Below the pieces are notes generated by a model that ran no database searches, had not been told where the DNA came from, and saw only the letters and a list, made by a program, of their open reading frames with translations. 64,000 nt of DNA from Mycolicibacter engbaekii (GTDB taxonomy: Bacteria > Actinomycetota > Actinomycetes > Mycobacteriales > Mycobacteriaceae), in NCBI RefSeq assembly GCF_002101585.1, contig NZ_LQOT01000035.1:62001-126000 (forward strand), read 5' to 3'. Below, one piece after another: positions 29,801 to 37,776 of this stretch. The translations under genes were made by a program, and so were the position numbers. Positions within the stretch are counted from its first letter, which is position 1; every line of letters begins with the position of its first letter.

Positions 29801-30987
29801 TGACTGTCCCAGATGGCCAGGTCGAGTGTTCGCCGCTGCTCGTCGTGGACCGCAGCCACCGTACGACATTCGATCGGGCCGATATCGGAGGTCACCGGGT
29901 TGCCGTCGAGAAACGGACGCAGTTCGCGAGCACAGGGCTCCCGGAGAAAGTTCAGCGCTATCGCCTCAGTCGCCGGGGCGCGATGGGTCGTCAGATAGAT
30001 GCGACGGTAGAGCTCTTCCCGAAACCACCTGCGACGCACCGTCTTCACGTACCCGCGGTCCACCGTCTCAACGAGCTCCCCTACCGAGGCGAACGCGGGA
30101 AATCGCACCGATTGCGCCACCGAGTTCACCAGGCACGTGGCCACGTCGAGGGCGGGTTCGCCGAACCGGTTGTCCACGGCGTGTACCACCAGTGCCTCGG
30201 TGCTGTCCCGGCGAGCCGCGTCCACCGCCACCGTTGCCGTGGTCAGCAGAACCGGCAGCGGAACCTGTTGGTGCTCGGCCAGTTCCATCAGCGCGTCGTA
30301 GTCGGTACCGCTGATCTGCACCGACTCACACAGATACCCACGGCGTGCGCTGCCCGACGCGGCGGAACTCTGGGACTGACCGCCGAGGAGAGGCTCAGCG
30401 GCCAGCTCCCGCTGCACCGCCTCGGCCAGTCGCTGATGTGCTGCGTGCACCTTCTCCCGTTCACGGCTGTGCGCCTCGATCAGCCGGTCCAACCCGGCGG
30501 TCACGTCGGCTGCCTCGATCAACGGATCCGACAGGCAACGGCCCAGATCCGCTTCGATCAGCCCGGTCGCGCCGCCGTCGAGCAGAATGTGGTGGGCGTG
30601 CACGTCCAAGGCCACGGCGTTGCCGCCCGAATCGGTGTGCACGGTGTAGCGCACCAACGGGCGGGCCAGAATTCCCGAATCCCATTCCCGGATCAGGGGA
30701 TCGGGAGTGTCGGAGGCGAGGCGGATCACGTCGTCCACCCGCAGGCTCGGCACCAGGTCCGGGTAGGGCGCCACGCCCTGTTCCAGCACGCACAGCTGCA
30801 CCGGGTTGCGGCACAGGGCGGCTTCCACCGCCGCGACCAGACTCCGAAGCGGTACCGGGACCAGGCGGTAGGTGCGACCGATCAGATACAGCGCGCAATC
30901 GTCGTCCTGCAGCACGCCCCGGTAGATGTTCTGCTGGGACACCGACAGCGGAATGCGCCGTTCGGGGTCTGCGTCAGGCGTTCCCAC
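26893..30987 (-). CDS. nrp: Single-module NRPS (C-A-T-R) of isonitrile lipopeptide synthesis, Nrp-like
   Basis: A 1,364-residue synthetase with one module: condensation domain (HHILLDGG at 132-138), adenylation domain (about 480-930; TSGSTGAPK, SYGPTETT), thiolation domain (GVGSLDL, Ser960) and a terminal NAD(P)H reductase domain from about 1035 (GASGILGTGF; YPYAASK). The reductase should release the product as an aldehyde or alcohol. By-eye alignment to GrsA gives the pocket D-I-E-L-V-G-S-V-V; Glu at the third position fits a basic amino acid such as lysine, the known scaffold of isonitrile lipopeptides. M. tuberculosis Rv0101 is about 2,500 residues with two modules, so this is the shorter form seen in Streptomyces ScoA. 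The GTG start overlaps the ACP gene by 14 bases. Confidence 0.9.
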   Translation of the reverse strand: MGTPDADPERRIPLSVSQQNIYRGVLQDDDCALYLIGRTYRLVPVPLRSLVAAVEAALCRNPVQLCVLEQGVAPYPDLVPSLRVDDVIRLASDTPDPLIREWDSGILARPLVRYTVHTDSGGNAVALDVHAHHILLDGGATGLIEADLGRCLSDPLIEAADVTAGLDRLIEAHSREREKVHAAHQRLAEAVQRELAAEPLLGGQSQSSAASGSARRGYLCESVQISGTDYDALMELAEHQQVPLPVLLTTATVAVDAARRDSTEALVVHAVDNRFGEPALDVATCLVNSVAQSVRFPAFASVGELVETVDRGYVKTVRRRWFREELYRRIYLTTHRAPATEAIALNFLREPCARELRPFLDGNPVTSDIGPIECRTVAAVHDEQRRTLDLAIWDSQEPEPASAASPLAAPIAEALRKFAAQWNLPVAISVDSWAQIGPDGACEPSRDVPAVAGPPAPAWFLDPAAQTGDWRRRRGSVDGWIGWLVRTGIQPGAVLVFTDDRTDKTVDLLVACHLAGCGYSVCDSAEELAERARVIATETGSHCPVVDVTGTELPSDPVAVTDRLRAVARDPRLAERVAYVMPTSGSTGAPKLVPISHGALALFCRGHHDACGWTSADTVLQCAPLTSDISVEEIFGAARCGAALIRSTAVRSGNLAQLADDVHRHRPTVLDLPTALWHLCCEQPELLAGLAASALRQVVIGGEAVRARSVQKWQAAVGASPISLISSYGPTETTVVATYLPLNGSAGGPGPHCVGRPTAPHTVFLAFGEIVVVGDTVSTGYLGRTGTGFGTVTGSDATTRRAFATADRVRLDSHGFPVFVGRKDAVVKLAGRRVDTAEIARLIAEDPAICDVAVEADGSRLGVWFTTPLTRDGAPDAAAQQRARRVLLAARVPGFAISAVAEIPRKPGGKVDSARLPKTLRDDCRGEAADQASGLARLWSQQLDRDLAPDSSLLSEGVGSLDLIRILPATRRYLGRHLSLLDVISADSAGRLIEMTEGAGMDETTAAEIDDDLATLAPPLPHPASCPASARTGTVVVLGASGILGTGFARAVTELRAGGFDSPLVLATTSATLPDPGPWRALSRVADVRIEHTTPQRIPELIRTAGAATVVNAIGNTNVVVPYRELRPANVAAVSTIAAACAERGARLVHLSTSVVSPQPATPLVVDPRVAPYPYAASKALAELIVARHSGHLAFSLVRLPRVLGEPHQLRTSADILVALADACTALDAYPAVQLVEEVTSNRSAAAAILGMLSAPPGRCVTVLRGTPVEYAPFLAQFGSRKCDVDQWKQDLDASSWARSSPRRWAVIDAWITLGARLGEQSYAQYLAGHASLDLHVEAVTEVSAPASPLTELVTCGMEPNGPL

Positions 30988-31219
30988 CGCAATCCCTCAG
31001 TTCAGCAGCCCAACCGGCGATCGTCAGATCCTCCGCCAGACGCGCGGGCAGGTCGGACTCGCGGTCCACGCCGAGTCGCTTCATCAGCAGCACGAAGCGC
31101 ACCGAGTCCAAACCCAGATCGCGCAGGTCGGTGGCGTCACCGTCGGTGAAGTCGGTTTCGTCGACGTAGAGCACATCGCAGATCGCGGCGAAAATCCTCT
31201 GCCGGACAGAATCACTCAC
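30974..31219 (-). CDS. Acyl carrier protein of the isonitrile lipopeptide cluster (Rv0100-like)
   Basis: An 81-residue carrier protein with the phosphopantetheine motif LGLDSVRF (Ser in DSV). In the characterised pathway it receives a beta-unsaturated or modified fatty acyl chain from the FadD10-type ligase, is acted on by the thioesterase-fold protein and isonitrile synthase, and feeds the NRPS. GTG at 31219 overlaps the upstream fadD10 stop by 8 bases and gives a length close to Rv0100 (78 residues). An ATG four codons earlier (31231) is possible. Confidence 0.92.
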   Translation of the reverse strand: MSDSVRQRIFAAICDVLYVDETDFTDGDATDLRDLGLDSVRFVLLMKRLGVDRESDLPARLAEDLTIAGWAAELRDCGGNA

Positions 31220-32765
31220 GTTCGCGCGCATCGATCGTCGCGGCCAGCGACGTGCGCATGACCTTGCCGGACTGGGTTCTGGGGATGCTGGTGACCAAGA
31301 CGATCGTCGATGGGCGCGCGGCGGATTCCACTTCGCTGCGGTAGCGGGCGGCGATGGCCTGCTTGAGGGCGCGAACGCCCCGGTCGTCGAGCTCATCGGT
31401 TGCGACTACAGCCAGACCTACCAGCGCTCCGAACTCAGGGTCGGCTATCTCGTAGCATGCCGCGTCCCGGACTCCGGGAACCGACGACGCCACCCGGTCG
31501 ACCTCGTCGGGTGCGACGTTCACACCGCCGCAGATGATCATCTCCGAGGCCCGCCCGCGGATATAGAAGAGTCCGTCGCTGCCCGCGTCGAGCAGATCGC
31601 CGGTGTTCACCCAGCCGTCCTGCAGGGTCTGCGCGGTGCGCTCCGGATTGTTCCAGTACTCCAGCATGTTGGCCGGTGACTTGATCCACAGCGTTCCCGA
31701 CGACGCCGGCCTGCCGTGCGGGCCGCTGCCGTCACCGTCGAGATGGACCTGCACTCCCGGATACGGCCGGCCGACAGCACCCGCCTCGATGGCTGCCGTC
31801 GAGCCGGGGCCGGTCGGCAGACACAGTGCTGTGCAGCCGGTTTCGCTCAGGCCGTAGACCTGTGCCGTTCGCACCCCGGCATCCTCGACATAACGCACAT
31901 CGGAGGCGATGGCCCGGGAGCCGCCGTAGCCCAGAAAGCGCAGGGTCGCCGGAACCGGCGCGCCGGTCGCCTTCAGCTCACCGACCAGTCGGGCGAGCAG
32001 CGTGGGGACAAGGCACACCGTCGCGACCTGGTTGACGGTGAGAAGTTCCAGTAAAGAGGCCCCGGCGTCCCCGCCGGTGATGCATCGCCCGCCGTGCATC
32101 AGGCAGTTCAGGATCCACCACAGTCCGCCGATATGGGTTGCGGGCAACGGCGAGTAGGCCACTTCGCCGTCCACCCACTCGATCCACGTCAACCCGGTGT
32201 CGCGCAGGATGTCGGCGACGGCGTAAAAGGTCCGGTTGGCCAACAACACCGCCTTGGGCTCCCCGGTGGTGCCGCTGGTGAAGATCATCGCCAGCGGATC
32301 ATCGGCGCTGCCGGCGGGTCGCGGGAGGGCGGGTGCCACGGACGGGCCGGTGCTGCCGAGGGCCGACAGCGTCGGTATCGACGACAGCGCCTCCGTCGGG
32401 CCGGCGAGGGACAACCGTGCGCCGTCGGTGCACACCATGGCGGCAGGTTCGGTGAGCTGGGCGAACCGTTCGACCGTCGCCACCGGCAGATTGCCGTCGG
32501 CCAGTACGGCGATGGCACCCAGTCGTGCGCAGGCCAGCACCGACAGGTACGTCTGTGGTCCGCTGTCGGAGATGATCAGCACCCGAGAGCCCTGCGACAC
32601 CCCTGCCTCATGCATGGCTGCGGCCAACTGTTCCCACCTGGTGGCCAACTCGCGGTAACTCAGCGGATCACCGCCGTCGCAGCGGCGTAGCGCGATCGCC
32701 TCCGGCGTTGCGCGGACGTGTTCGAGAATGCGCTCCAGCACGCTCTGGGGCGCCTGCCTGGTCAT
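31212..32765 (-). CDS. fadD10: Fatty-acyl-AMP ligase of the isonitrile cluster (FadD10-like)
   Basis: A 517-residue ANL-superfamily enzyme. The P-loop IFTSGTTGEPK, the A5-type motif YGLSETG and the C-terminal catalytic-lysine region (RTQSGKVMR) are intact. FadD10 activates a fatty acid as acyl-AMP and loads it on the adjacent ACP instead of making acyl-CoA. ATG at 32765 has GGAG 7 bases upstream and gives the expected length (Rv0099 is about 540). It sits between the FcoT and ACP genes in the same order as Rv0098-Rv0099-Rv0100. Confidence 0.92.
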   Translation of the reverse strand: MTRQAPQSVLERILEHVRATPEAIALRRCDGGDPLSYRELATRWEQLAAAMHEAGVSQGSRVLIISDSGPQTYLSVLACARLGAIAVLADGNLPVATVERFAQLTEPAAMVCTDGARLSLAGPTEALSSIPTLSALGSTGPSVAPALPRPAGSADDPLAMIFTSGTTGEPKAVLLANRTFYAVADILRDTGLTWIEWVDGEVAYSPLPATHIGGLWWILNCLMHGGRCITGGDAGASLLELLTVNQVATVCLVPTLLARLVGELKATGAPVPATLRFLGYGGSRAIASDVRYVEDAGVRTAQVYGLSETGCTALCLPTGPGSTAAIEAGAVGRPYPGVQVHLDGDGSGPHGRPASSGTLWIKSPANMLEYWNNPERTAQTLQDGWVNTGDLLDAGSDGLFYIRGRASEMIICGGVNVAPDEVDRVASSVPGVRDAACYEIADPEFGALVGLAVVATDELDDRGVRALKQAIAARYRSEVESAARPSTIVLVTSIPRTQSGKVMRTSLAATIDARERE

Positions 32766-32782
32766 GTCGGTGCTCCGTTTTC

Positions 32783-33334
32783 TTATTGGTAGCCGGGGAT
32801 GTTGAGGGCGGCGAGTTCGAACTCGCCGAAGGCGGAGCCGCCCTGCGGGTCCCAGAACTCGATGGCGCACGGCACCCGCAGGTAACGCACCGAGCGTTCG
32901 ACGACCTCAAGATCGTGGCAGTGCAGGCGCGCCTGGAACCGCGCCGCGTTGATCGGCCTTCTGAACCGTGATGACGACGTCCGGATGTACATGCTGGAGA
33001 GCTGATGCTTGAGGTAGTCGTCGAGGGTCCAGCCGTGGAACGCGGGAATGACGCCGTCGGCGATCGCAGGCGCGAAGGCGCTGTAGGCGAGCTGGTTGAA
33101 GCACAGCACCAACTCGACTGCGTTGAAGTGTCCGGTGCTGCGAATGTAGGCCGACTCGGTGATCGTGAAACTTCCCTCGGCCAGGACTGAGCCGGGGTCG
33201 GCCTGCGCCACCGCGTCGGTCAGATAGCGACAACCCTTGTACGCGTAGGGTTCCAGCACCTTGGCCAACAGTTCTTCGGCTATCGGGGCAGCGGCGTCGG
33301 TCAGGGCCGGCGTCCTGAGGTCGCTGCTGCTCAT
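32783..33334 (-). CDS. fcoT: FcoT-like thioesterase-fold enzyme (Rv0098/ScoD-like)
   Basis: A 183-residue hotdog-fold protein, the same length as M. tuberculosis FcoT, with strongly conserved stretches such as ITESAYIRSTGHFNAVEL and CFNQLAYSAFAP. It was first described as a long-chain acyl-CoA thioesterase; in the isonitrile pathway the homologue is proposed to act on the ACP-bound chain (glycine addition to the unsaturated acyl chain or release). It starts with ATG in a 4-base overlap with the isonitrile synthase gene. Confidence 0.92.
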   Translation of the reverse strand: MSSSDLRTPALTDAAAPIAEELLAKVLEPYAYKGCRYLTDAVAQADPGSVLAEGSFTITESAYIRSTGHFNAVELVLCFNQLAYSAFAPAIADGVIPAFHGWTLDDYLKHQLSSMYIRTSSSRFRRPINAARFQARLHCHDLEVVERSVRYLRVPCAIEFWDPQGGSAFGEFELAALNIPGYQ

Positions 33335-34200
33335 GCCGGGTATCCCGGGGTCTTGAGGCCGTCGAGCATAGTCAGCCGGTAGGTGGTCAAGGTGCCGTCG
33401 GAGTTGCCGTGCTTAGCTCGGTGCATCAGAACTCTGTTGTCCCACAAGATGATATCTCCGACCTCGTAGTGTTGGGTGTGGATGAAGGGATGGGTGAAAG
33501 TCGGGTCCAGTTGGCCGGTCGCCTCCATGAGCCGGTGCAGCAGCTCGGGGTCGAGGACTCGGCCGTCTTTGTCTTGGATGCGGGTGGTTCCCGACGCGCA
33601 GATGTACAGGATCTCTTCCCCGGTCATCGGGTGCCGGATGACTGTTGGCCACGTGATGGGCGGTGTCGTCCGGCTGATCTCGTCCCACACCTCCCCGATG
33701 GGCCGGTACACATCGTCGGGGCGGATCTTGATATGCCGTCGGGGATCGTGGGTGCTCAGTGTTCCTCGGGCAGCGTCCTGGAGGGCCTCGGGCACCGACG
33801 CCCAAGCCCGGTTCAGATCGATGAAATAGGTTCCCCGGTCGGGGCCGGGAACGGTCAGGGGCAGCACCATCGAGAATGCGAACGGCTCGGGCATGAACAT
33901 GTAGTCGATGTGCCAGAACGCGCCGGTCCGCGGAACCCCCTGTTGCTCCTCGGTGGAGGAGACGAAGATGTCCGGAAATTCATGGTGGTGGTACATGGAT
34001 TCGTAATAGGGCACCACGTCGCCGACAATCCGGCCCAACTGGAGGAACTCCTCCGGTGAGGGGTGAACGCCCTTGAGGATGACGAGTTTGTTGGCGTAAA
34101 CGATCTCGCGGATCTCGTCTCGGGTGACGGTGCTCAGATCTTGGGGATCGAGCCCGGTGATCTGGGTCCCGAGTCCGCTGCCGGTGACCGTCAGCGTCAT
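33331..34200 (-). CDS. Non-haem iron isonitrile synthase (Rv0097/ScoE-like TauD-family oxidase)
   Basis: A 289-residue Fe(II)/2-oxoglutarate-dependent enzyme, identical in length to Rv0097. The facial triad is visible: His and Asp in FWHIDYMF and the distal His in the LMHRAKHG region. Homologues convert an N-carboxymethyl (glycine-derived) amino group on a beta-amino fatty acid into an isonitrile by oxidative decarboxylation, the step that defines this pathway. ATG at 34200 (MTLTVTGSGLG) is chosen by length; an in-frame TTG at 34230 would overlap the PPE gene. Confidence 0.94.
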   Translation of the reverse strand: MTLTVTGSGLGTQITGLDPQDLSTVTRDEIREIVYANKLVILKGVHPSPEEFLQLGRIVGDVVPYYESMYHHHEFPDIFVSSTEEQQGVPRTGAFWHIDYMFMPEPFAFSMVLPLTVPGPDRGTYFIDLNRAWASVPEALQDAARGTLSTHDPRRHIKIRPDDVYRPIGEVWDEISRTTPPITWPTVIRHPMTGEEILYICASGTTRIQDKDGRVLDPELLHRLMEATGQLDPTFTHPFIHTQHYEVGDIILWDNRVLMHRAKHGNSDGTLTTYRLTMLDGLKTPGYPA

Positions 34201-34219
34201 CCGCGAGTACTTTCGCTGT

Positions 34220-35656
34220 TCATCTGTCAACTCCCTCGTTCATCGGTTGTGTCGATCGCTCGATCTGGTCGGTGGCGAGCCAACTGGTCGGCAGCAGCGG
34301 TGCCAGCTCGCCGGAGCGGCCCGCCAGTCCGGTTGCCCGGGTGGATGCGAGCACCGCCGGGATGGGGGCGGGCGTCTCGGCGATGGGATCGGACTCGGTG
34401 GACAGGGCCGCCCCGTCGGTCGCCCGCAGGAACTCGTAGCGGTGGGCGCGCATACGGGTCTGCTCTCTGCCGCGTCGTACGCGCTGGCTGCGGGCTGGGG
34501 CGACGGCTGCGCGCTGAGCTGTTGCAGGGCTCGCCGCGACGGCGTGGTCGGTTGCGGGCATGTCCCGCGGTGGACCGGACCTGACTCCGGGTGGGCCCCA
34601 GCCCGAGACGAGGTAGCCGAACATCGTGGCGGCGGCGCTCGGTGTGATGACGGGTGCGTGGCCGGTCGCCGGGACGGCGTGGGCACCCGCACCGGCGGAG
34701 GAGCCTGCGACCGCAGCAGGCGCAGCAGCCGCCGCAGCGGGGAATTCCACGCCTGGGTCACCGACCGACGCGGCCACCATGTCGGGTAGGTGATCGACCG
34801 TGAACTGCTGACCGGTCAGCAGCGGCAGCAGCTTCAAGGCGCTCAGTGCGCTGAGCGCAGGTGCGAAGAAGGGCAACAGGAGCAGCCCGTAGGACGCGTA
34901 GTAGGGATACCACAGCACGTCGTAGGCGATCAGCGCGACCACCGCCAGAAAGGCCGCGATCACCGGGTTGAATCCCAGGCTTTCGAAGAAACTCTCGAAC
35001 AGCCGCAGCAGCTCCTCGACCTGCCCCGAAGCGCCGAGCAGATCCCCGAGCTGCCGGGTGAGCTCCGCCAGCCACCCGCCGTCGCCACCGCTGGGCGTCG
35101 CGGTGTCCCCGGCCGGGTCGGTGACGACAGCCGGGGCAGGGGGGATCCGGGGGGCTGCTGCGATCGCCGCGGCGGTGGTGCCCTGATACACCGACATGGT
35201 CTCAGCGGCCTGCACCCACATGCGGGTGTAATCGGCCTCATTGACGGCGATCGGGACGGTGTTCACCCCGAAGAAGTTCGTGGCGACCAGCACGGCGTGG
35301 ATCGCGTGGTTGGCGCCCAGCTCTTCCAGGCTGGGCATCGAGGCCACCGCGCCGCTGTATGCCGCGGCGGCCGTCTGGTGTTGCGCGGCCGTCGCGGCAC
35401 TGGCGGCGGCGGCCTGTTCCAGCCACGCCAGGTACGGCGCGTGTGCGGCCAGGTAGGCAGCCGCGCTGGGCCCCTGCCAGGGGCCGGCCTGCACGGCGGC
35501 CAGGAGCTGGGCCAGTTCGGCGGCGGTGTCGTCGTAGATGGCGCTGAGTTGCTGCCATTGCGCGGCGGCCGCCAACAGGGAGCCCGGGCCCGGACCACTG
35601 GTGAGCATTGCCGAGTGAGTCTCCGGAGGCATGGCCATCCAGATCGGGGCGGTCAG
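34220..35656 (-). CDS. PPE1: PPE1-type PPE protein heading the isonitrile operon, probable CTG start
   Basis: A 478-residue PPE protein. The PPE domain (1-180) has the Trp-x-Gly turn ([12 protein letters not shown]) and the conserved [12 protein letters not shown] helix region; a hydrophobic segment ([22 protein letters not shown], about 240-280) and a Pro/Ala-rich tail follow, as in M. tuberculosis PPE1. The first ATG (35638) has no ribosome site. An in-frame CTG at 35656 stands exactly 7 bases after GGAGG (within AAGGAGG) and restores the standard PPE start, Thr-Ala-Pro-Ile-Trp-Met. PPE1 heads the same operon in M. tuberculosis (Rv0096) and may take part in export or uptake of the lipopeptide; that is inference. 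Confidence 0.9.
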   Translation of the reverse strand: MTAPIWMAMPPETHSAMLTSGPGPGSLLAAAAQWQQLSAIYDDTAAELAQLLAAVQAGPWQGPSAAAYLAAHAPYLAWLEQAAAASAATAAQHQTAAAAYSGAVASMPSLEELGANHAIHAVLVATNFFGVNTVPIAVNEADYTRMWVQAAETMSVYQGTTAAAIAAAPRIPPAPAVVTDPAGDTATPSGGDGGWLAELTRQLGDLLGASGQVEELLRLFESFFESLGFNPVIAAFLAVVALIAYDVLWYPYYASYGLLLLPFFAPALSALSALKLLPLLTGQQFTVDHLPDMVAASVGDPGVEFPAAAAAAPAAVAGSSAGAGAHAVPATGHAPVITPSAAATMFGYLVSGWGPPGVRSGPPRDMPATDHAVAASPATAQRAAVAPARSQRVRRGREQTRMRAHRYEFLRATDGAALSTESDPIAETPAPIPAVLASTRATGLAGRSGELAPLLPTSWLATDQIERSTQPMNEGVDR

Positions 35657-35661
35657 GATGG

Positions 35662-35670
35662 CACCTCCTT
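35662..35670 (-). promoter_or_regulatory. Ribosome binding site that decides the CTG start of the PPE gene
   Basis: Reverse-strand AAGGAGGTG is a near-perfect Shine-Dalgarno sequence. Counting from GGAGG it is 7 bases from CTG (35656) but 25 bases from the first ATG, which is too far to serve it. Confidence 0.75.
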
Positions 35671-35800
35671 AAATTGCTGTGGGCTGCGCGGCACGCGAAG
35701 CGGGGCGATTCCCCGCCGACGAGGTGGTCGGACACGATGATCAAAAAGTTCCGCTCGACCGCCGTTAGGTTTCTCGCAGCGTGCAACGCCGGATGGCGGG

Positions 35801-35806
35801 TACGGT
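35801..35806 (+). promoter_or_regulatory. -10 box of a probable leaderless methyltransferase promoter
   Basis: TACGGT lies 8 bases before the GTG at 35815 and fits the TANNNT leaderless layout. The divergent region between this gene and the PPE gene (35657-35814) also holds an inverted repeat GCGGGG / CCCCGC (35700-35716), which could be an operator or an mRNA hairpin for the PPE operon. Confidence 0.4.
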
Positions 35807-35814
35807 CTGAGGCC

Positions 35815-36627
35815 GTGCCAGTCATTGACGCCCGCCACCTCGACGGGGTATCGGAGACCGCCCTGCTCACCCTGTATCAACGAGCAGCGGAGGCACAACG
35901 GCCCGACGGGGTGATCGAGGATCCCTGGGCGATCGAACTGCGCAACAGCCTCGACTACGACTTCGCCGACTTCGGCAGGACCCACCAGGCCACCGCGCTG
36001 CGGGCATTGGTGTTCGATCAGGCCACCCGCGCATACCTGTCGGTGTATCCGCGCGCCACCGTCGTAGCTCTTGCCGACGGCCTGCAGACGAGCTTCTGGC
36101 GGGTGGACAATGGCCAGTTGAACTGGCTTTCGGTGGATTTGGAACCCGTCATCGCGCTGCGTCGCCGGCTGCTGCCGGCATCGGAACGACTGCGGTACTG
36201 CGCGCAGTCTGCGCTGGACTACTCATGGATGAACCTCGTCGACGACTCCGCCGGCGTGTTGATCACCGCGGAGGGGTTGTTGCAGTACCTGGATCGTGAC
36301 GCGGCATTCGGTCTGATCGCCGCCTGCGCCCAGCGGTTTCCCGGCGGCCGGATGATATTCGACAGTGTCCCGCGGCTGCTGAGCGCCTACTCACGCTCAC
36401 GTCGCGGGATCAGGCTCAGCCAGAACTACACGGCACCGCCGATGCCGTTCTGGTTCACGGCCCAGGACTACGATGCGCTGCGCGCGATACCCGGCGTACG
36501 CGCCGTCTCCGAGCTCGGCGTGCCGGCTGGGCGAGGCAAAGTGCTCGGTAAGGCACTCGCGGCGGTCTACCGTTCCCGGGTCCTGAGTCGATTCCGCGCG
36601 CCGACCAACCTGGTCGAATTCGGCTGA
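35815..36627 (+). CDS. SAM-dependent methyltransferase, leucine-carboxyl-methyltransferase (PPM/TcmP-like) family
   Basis: A 270-residue protein. The N-terminal motif LYQRAAEAQRPDGVIEDPWA and the later WLSVDLEPVI and SAGVLITAEGLLQYL segments are typical of the PPM family of class I O-methyltransferases. It transfers a methyl group from SAM, probably to a carboxylate or hydroxyl; the substrate is unknown. It diverges from the isonitrile operon, so it might tailor that lipopeptide, but nothing in the sequence proves the link. GTG at 35815 is chosen over an ATG at 35740 because it precedes the conserved region and follows a leaderless-type -10 box. Confidence 0.82.
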   Translation: MPVIDARHLDGVSETALLTLYQRAAEAQRPDGVIEDPWAIELRNSLDYDFADFGRTHQATALRALVFDQATRAYLSVYPRATVVALADGLQTSFWRVDNGQLNWLSVDLEPVIALRRRLLPASERLRYCAQSALDYSWMNLVDDSAGVLITAEGLLQYLDRDAAFGLIAACAQRFPGGRMIFDSVPRLLSAYSRSRRGIRLSQNYTAPPMPFWFTAQDYDALRAIPGVRAVSELGVPAGRGKVLGKALAAVYRSRVLSRFRAPTNLVEFG

Positions 36628-36753
36628 GCCGTCGTCGTCGGCGTGTTCGGCCTTGGCGCACAGCGAATGTGACCTTCGGCACATCCGCGCGGACTGGTCG
36701 GCATTTCTTGCCGAAGTCAGGAACTTTTTTCATGTTCGGTCGACTTCTTAGGC

Positions 36754-37668
36754 ATGACACAGTTACGTCCCTCTCAGGGCAGCGCAGTTCAGCTCAGCCG
36801 CTCCGGCGGCATCGTCGCCGGGGCGGCCTTGGCCGTTGCCGGAATGTGCGCAGCGGGCCCCGCCGTCCCCGCGCTGCCGATCATCACGACAGCGTCGCAG
36901 GTGCAGCTCGCCGCTTCGATCGACCCGTTCGGGCCCTGGGCGGACGTCTTCAATACGACAGTGGCCAACGGGGCGCAGGTCTTTGACGCGGTCAAGGACG
37001 CACTCGCCGGGTTTGCCGACACCGTGGCCGGACAGTTCGCGGCGGCGACATTCATCGGGGTGGATGCGGCAACACCCGAGGGCTCGGAGTTGGCGGCCCA
37101 GACCCTGGACTGGAGCCACCTGTGGGGGCTGCAATACCTGTCCGGGATGGACATGGGCAACGGTGTCGTGCCGATCGAGGCGGCCGAGCCGGCGGCCACC
37201 ATCCTGACGCTGTTGTCGTCGCCGCTGAGCGGTGTCGTGATGGGACTGATCGGCCCGCTGGTCAGCCCCGGAGTGGAACTGCTCAACAGCATCGGGTCGA
37301 TCCTCGACAGCCTCGGTGGCGGGGACCTCGAAGGGGCGCTGCAAAACCTGCTGGCGGCACCCGCCAACGTGCTCGGGGCATTCTTCAACGGAGCCACCTT
37401 GAACCTCGACGCGCTGGTGCCCTTGCTGAACGACATCCTGCAGGTTCCCGAGGGCAATGCGGTCCTGGGCGCCAGCTTCGACTTCGGTGGTCTTCTCACG
37501 CCCGGCGAGACCGAGGCCGGCAATGTGGGCGGTTCGATCTTCAACTCGCTGGGTCTCGACCTGCAGATGGTGGGGATGGGAATGCCCTACTCCGCGCCCG
37601 GTGAGGGGGTCGGGCTGATCGCGTCGCTGGTCAACCTCGTGGACATGTTCGCCGACGGTTGGGGCTGA
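36754..37668 (+). CDS. Exported GjpA-type (putative outer-membrane porin-like) protein
   Basis: A 304-residue protein with a signal-like hydrophobic N-terminus (GGIVAGAALAVAGMCAAG, about 18-35) followed by a Pro/Ala stretch. The mature part is alanine/glycine/leucine-rich with the recurrent feature IDPFGPWADVFNTT after cleavage. This pattern matches mycobacterial proteins annotated as GjpA-family outer membrane porins; the porin role rests on a Gordonia homologue. The upstream 126-bp gap contains a small hairpin (TCGGCA/TGCCGA, 36698-36714) that may lie in its leader. Confidence 0.65.
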   Translation: MTQLRPSQGSAVQLSRSGGIVAGAALAVAGMCAAGPAVPALPIITTASQVQLAASIDPFGPWADVFNTTVANGAQVFDAVKDALAGFADTVAGQFAAATFIGVDAATPEGSELAAQTLDWSHLWGLQYLSGMDMGNGVVPIEAAEPAATILTLLSSPLSGVVMGLIGPLVSPGVELLNSIGSILDSLGGGDLEGALQNLLAAPANVLGAFFNGATLNLDALVPLLNDILQVPEGNAVLGASFDFGGLLTPGETEAGNVGGSIFNSLGLDLQMVGMGMPYSAPGEGVGLIASLVNLVDMFADGWG

Positions 37669-37696
37669 TGCGCAACCGATTTCGGCCGGTGAGCAC

Positions 37697-37733
37697 GAAA
37701 GCGGGCGTTTCCTTCCAGGAAGCGCCCGCTTTC
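37697..37733. terminator. Bidirectional terminator between GjpA-type and MmpL genes
   Basis: GAAAGCGGGCG / CGCCCGCTTTC pairs perfectly for 11 bp and continues through a G-T wobble and TTCC/GGAA to a 5-base loop, giving a 16-bp stem. The flanking bases are A-rich on one side and T-containing on the other, so it should work in both directions for these convergent genes. Confidence 0.8.
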
Positions 37734-37776
37734 TCGTCGGCCCGGTCGGGCAGCGCGAGGCCGTCGCGCCAGGAGG

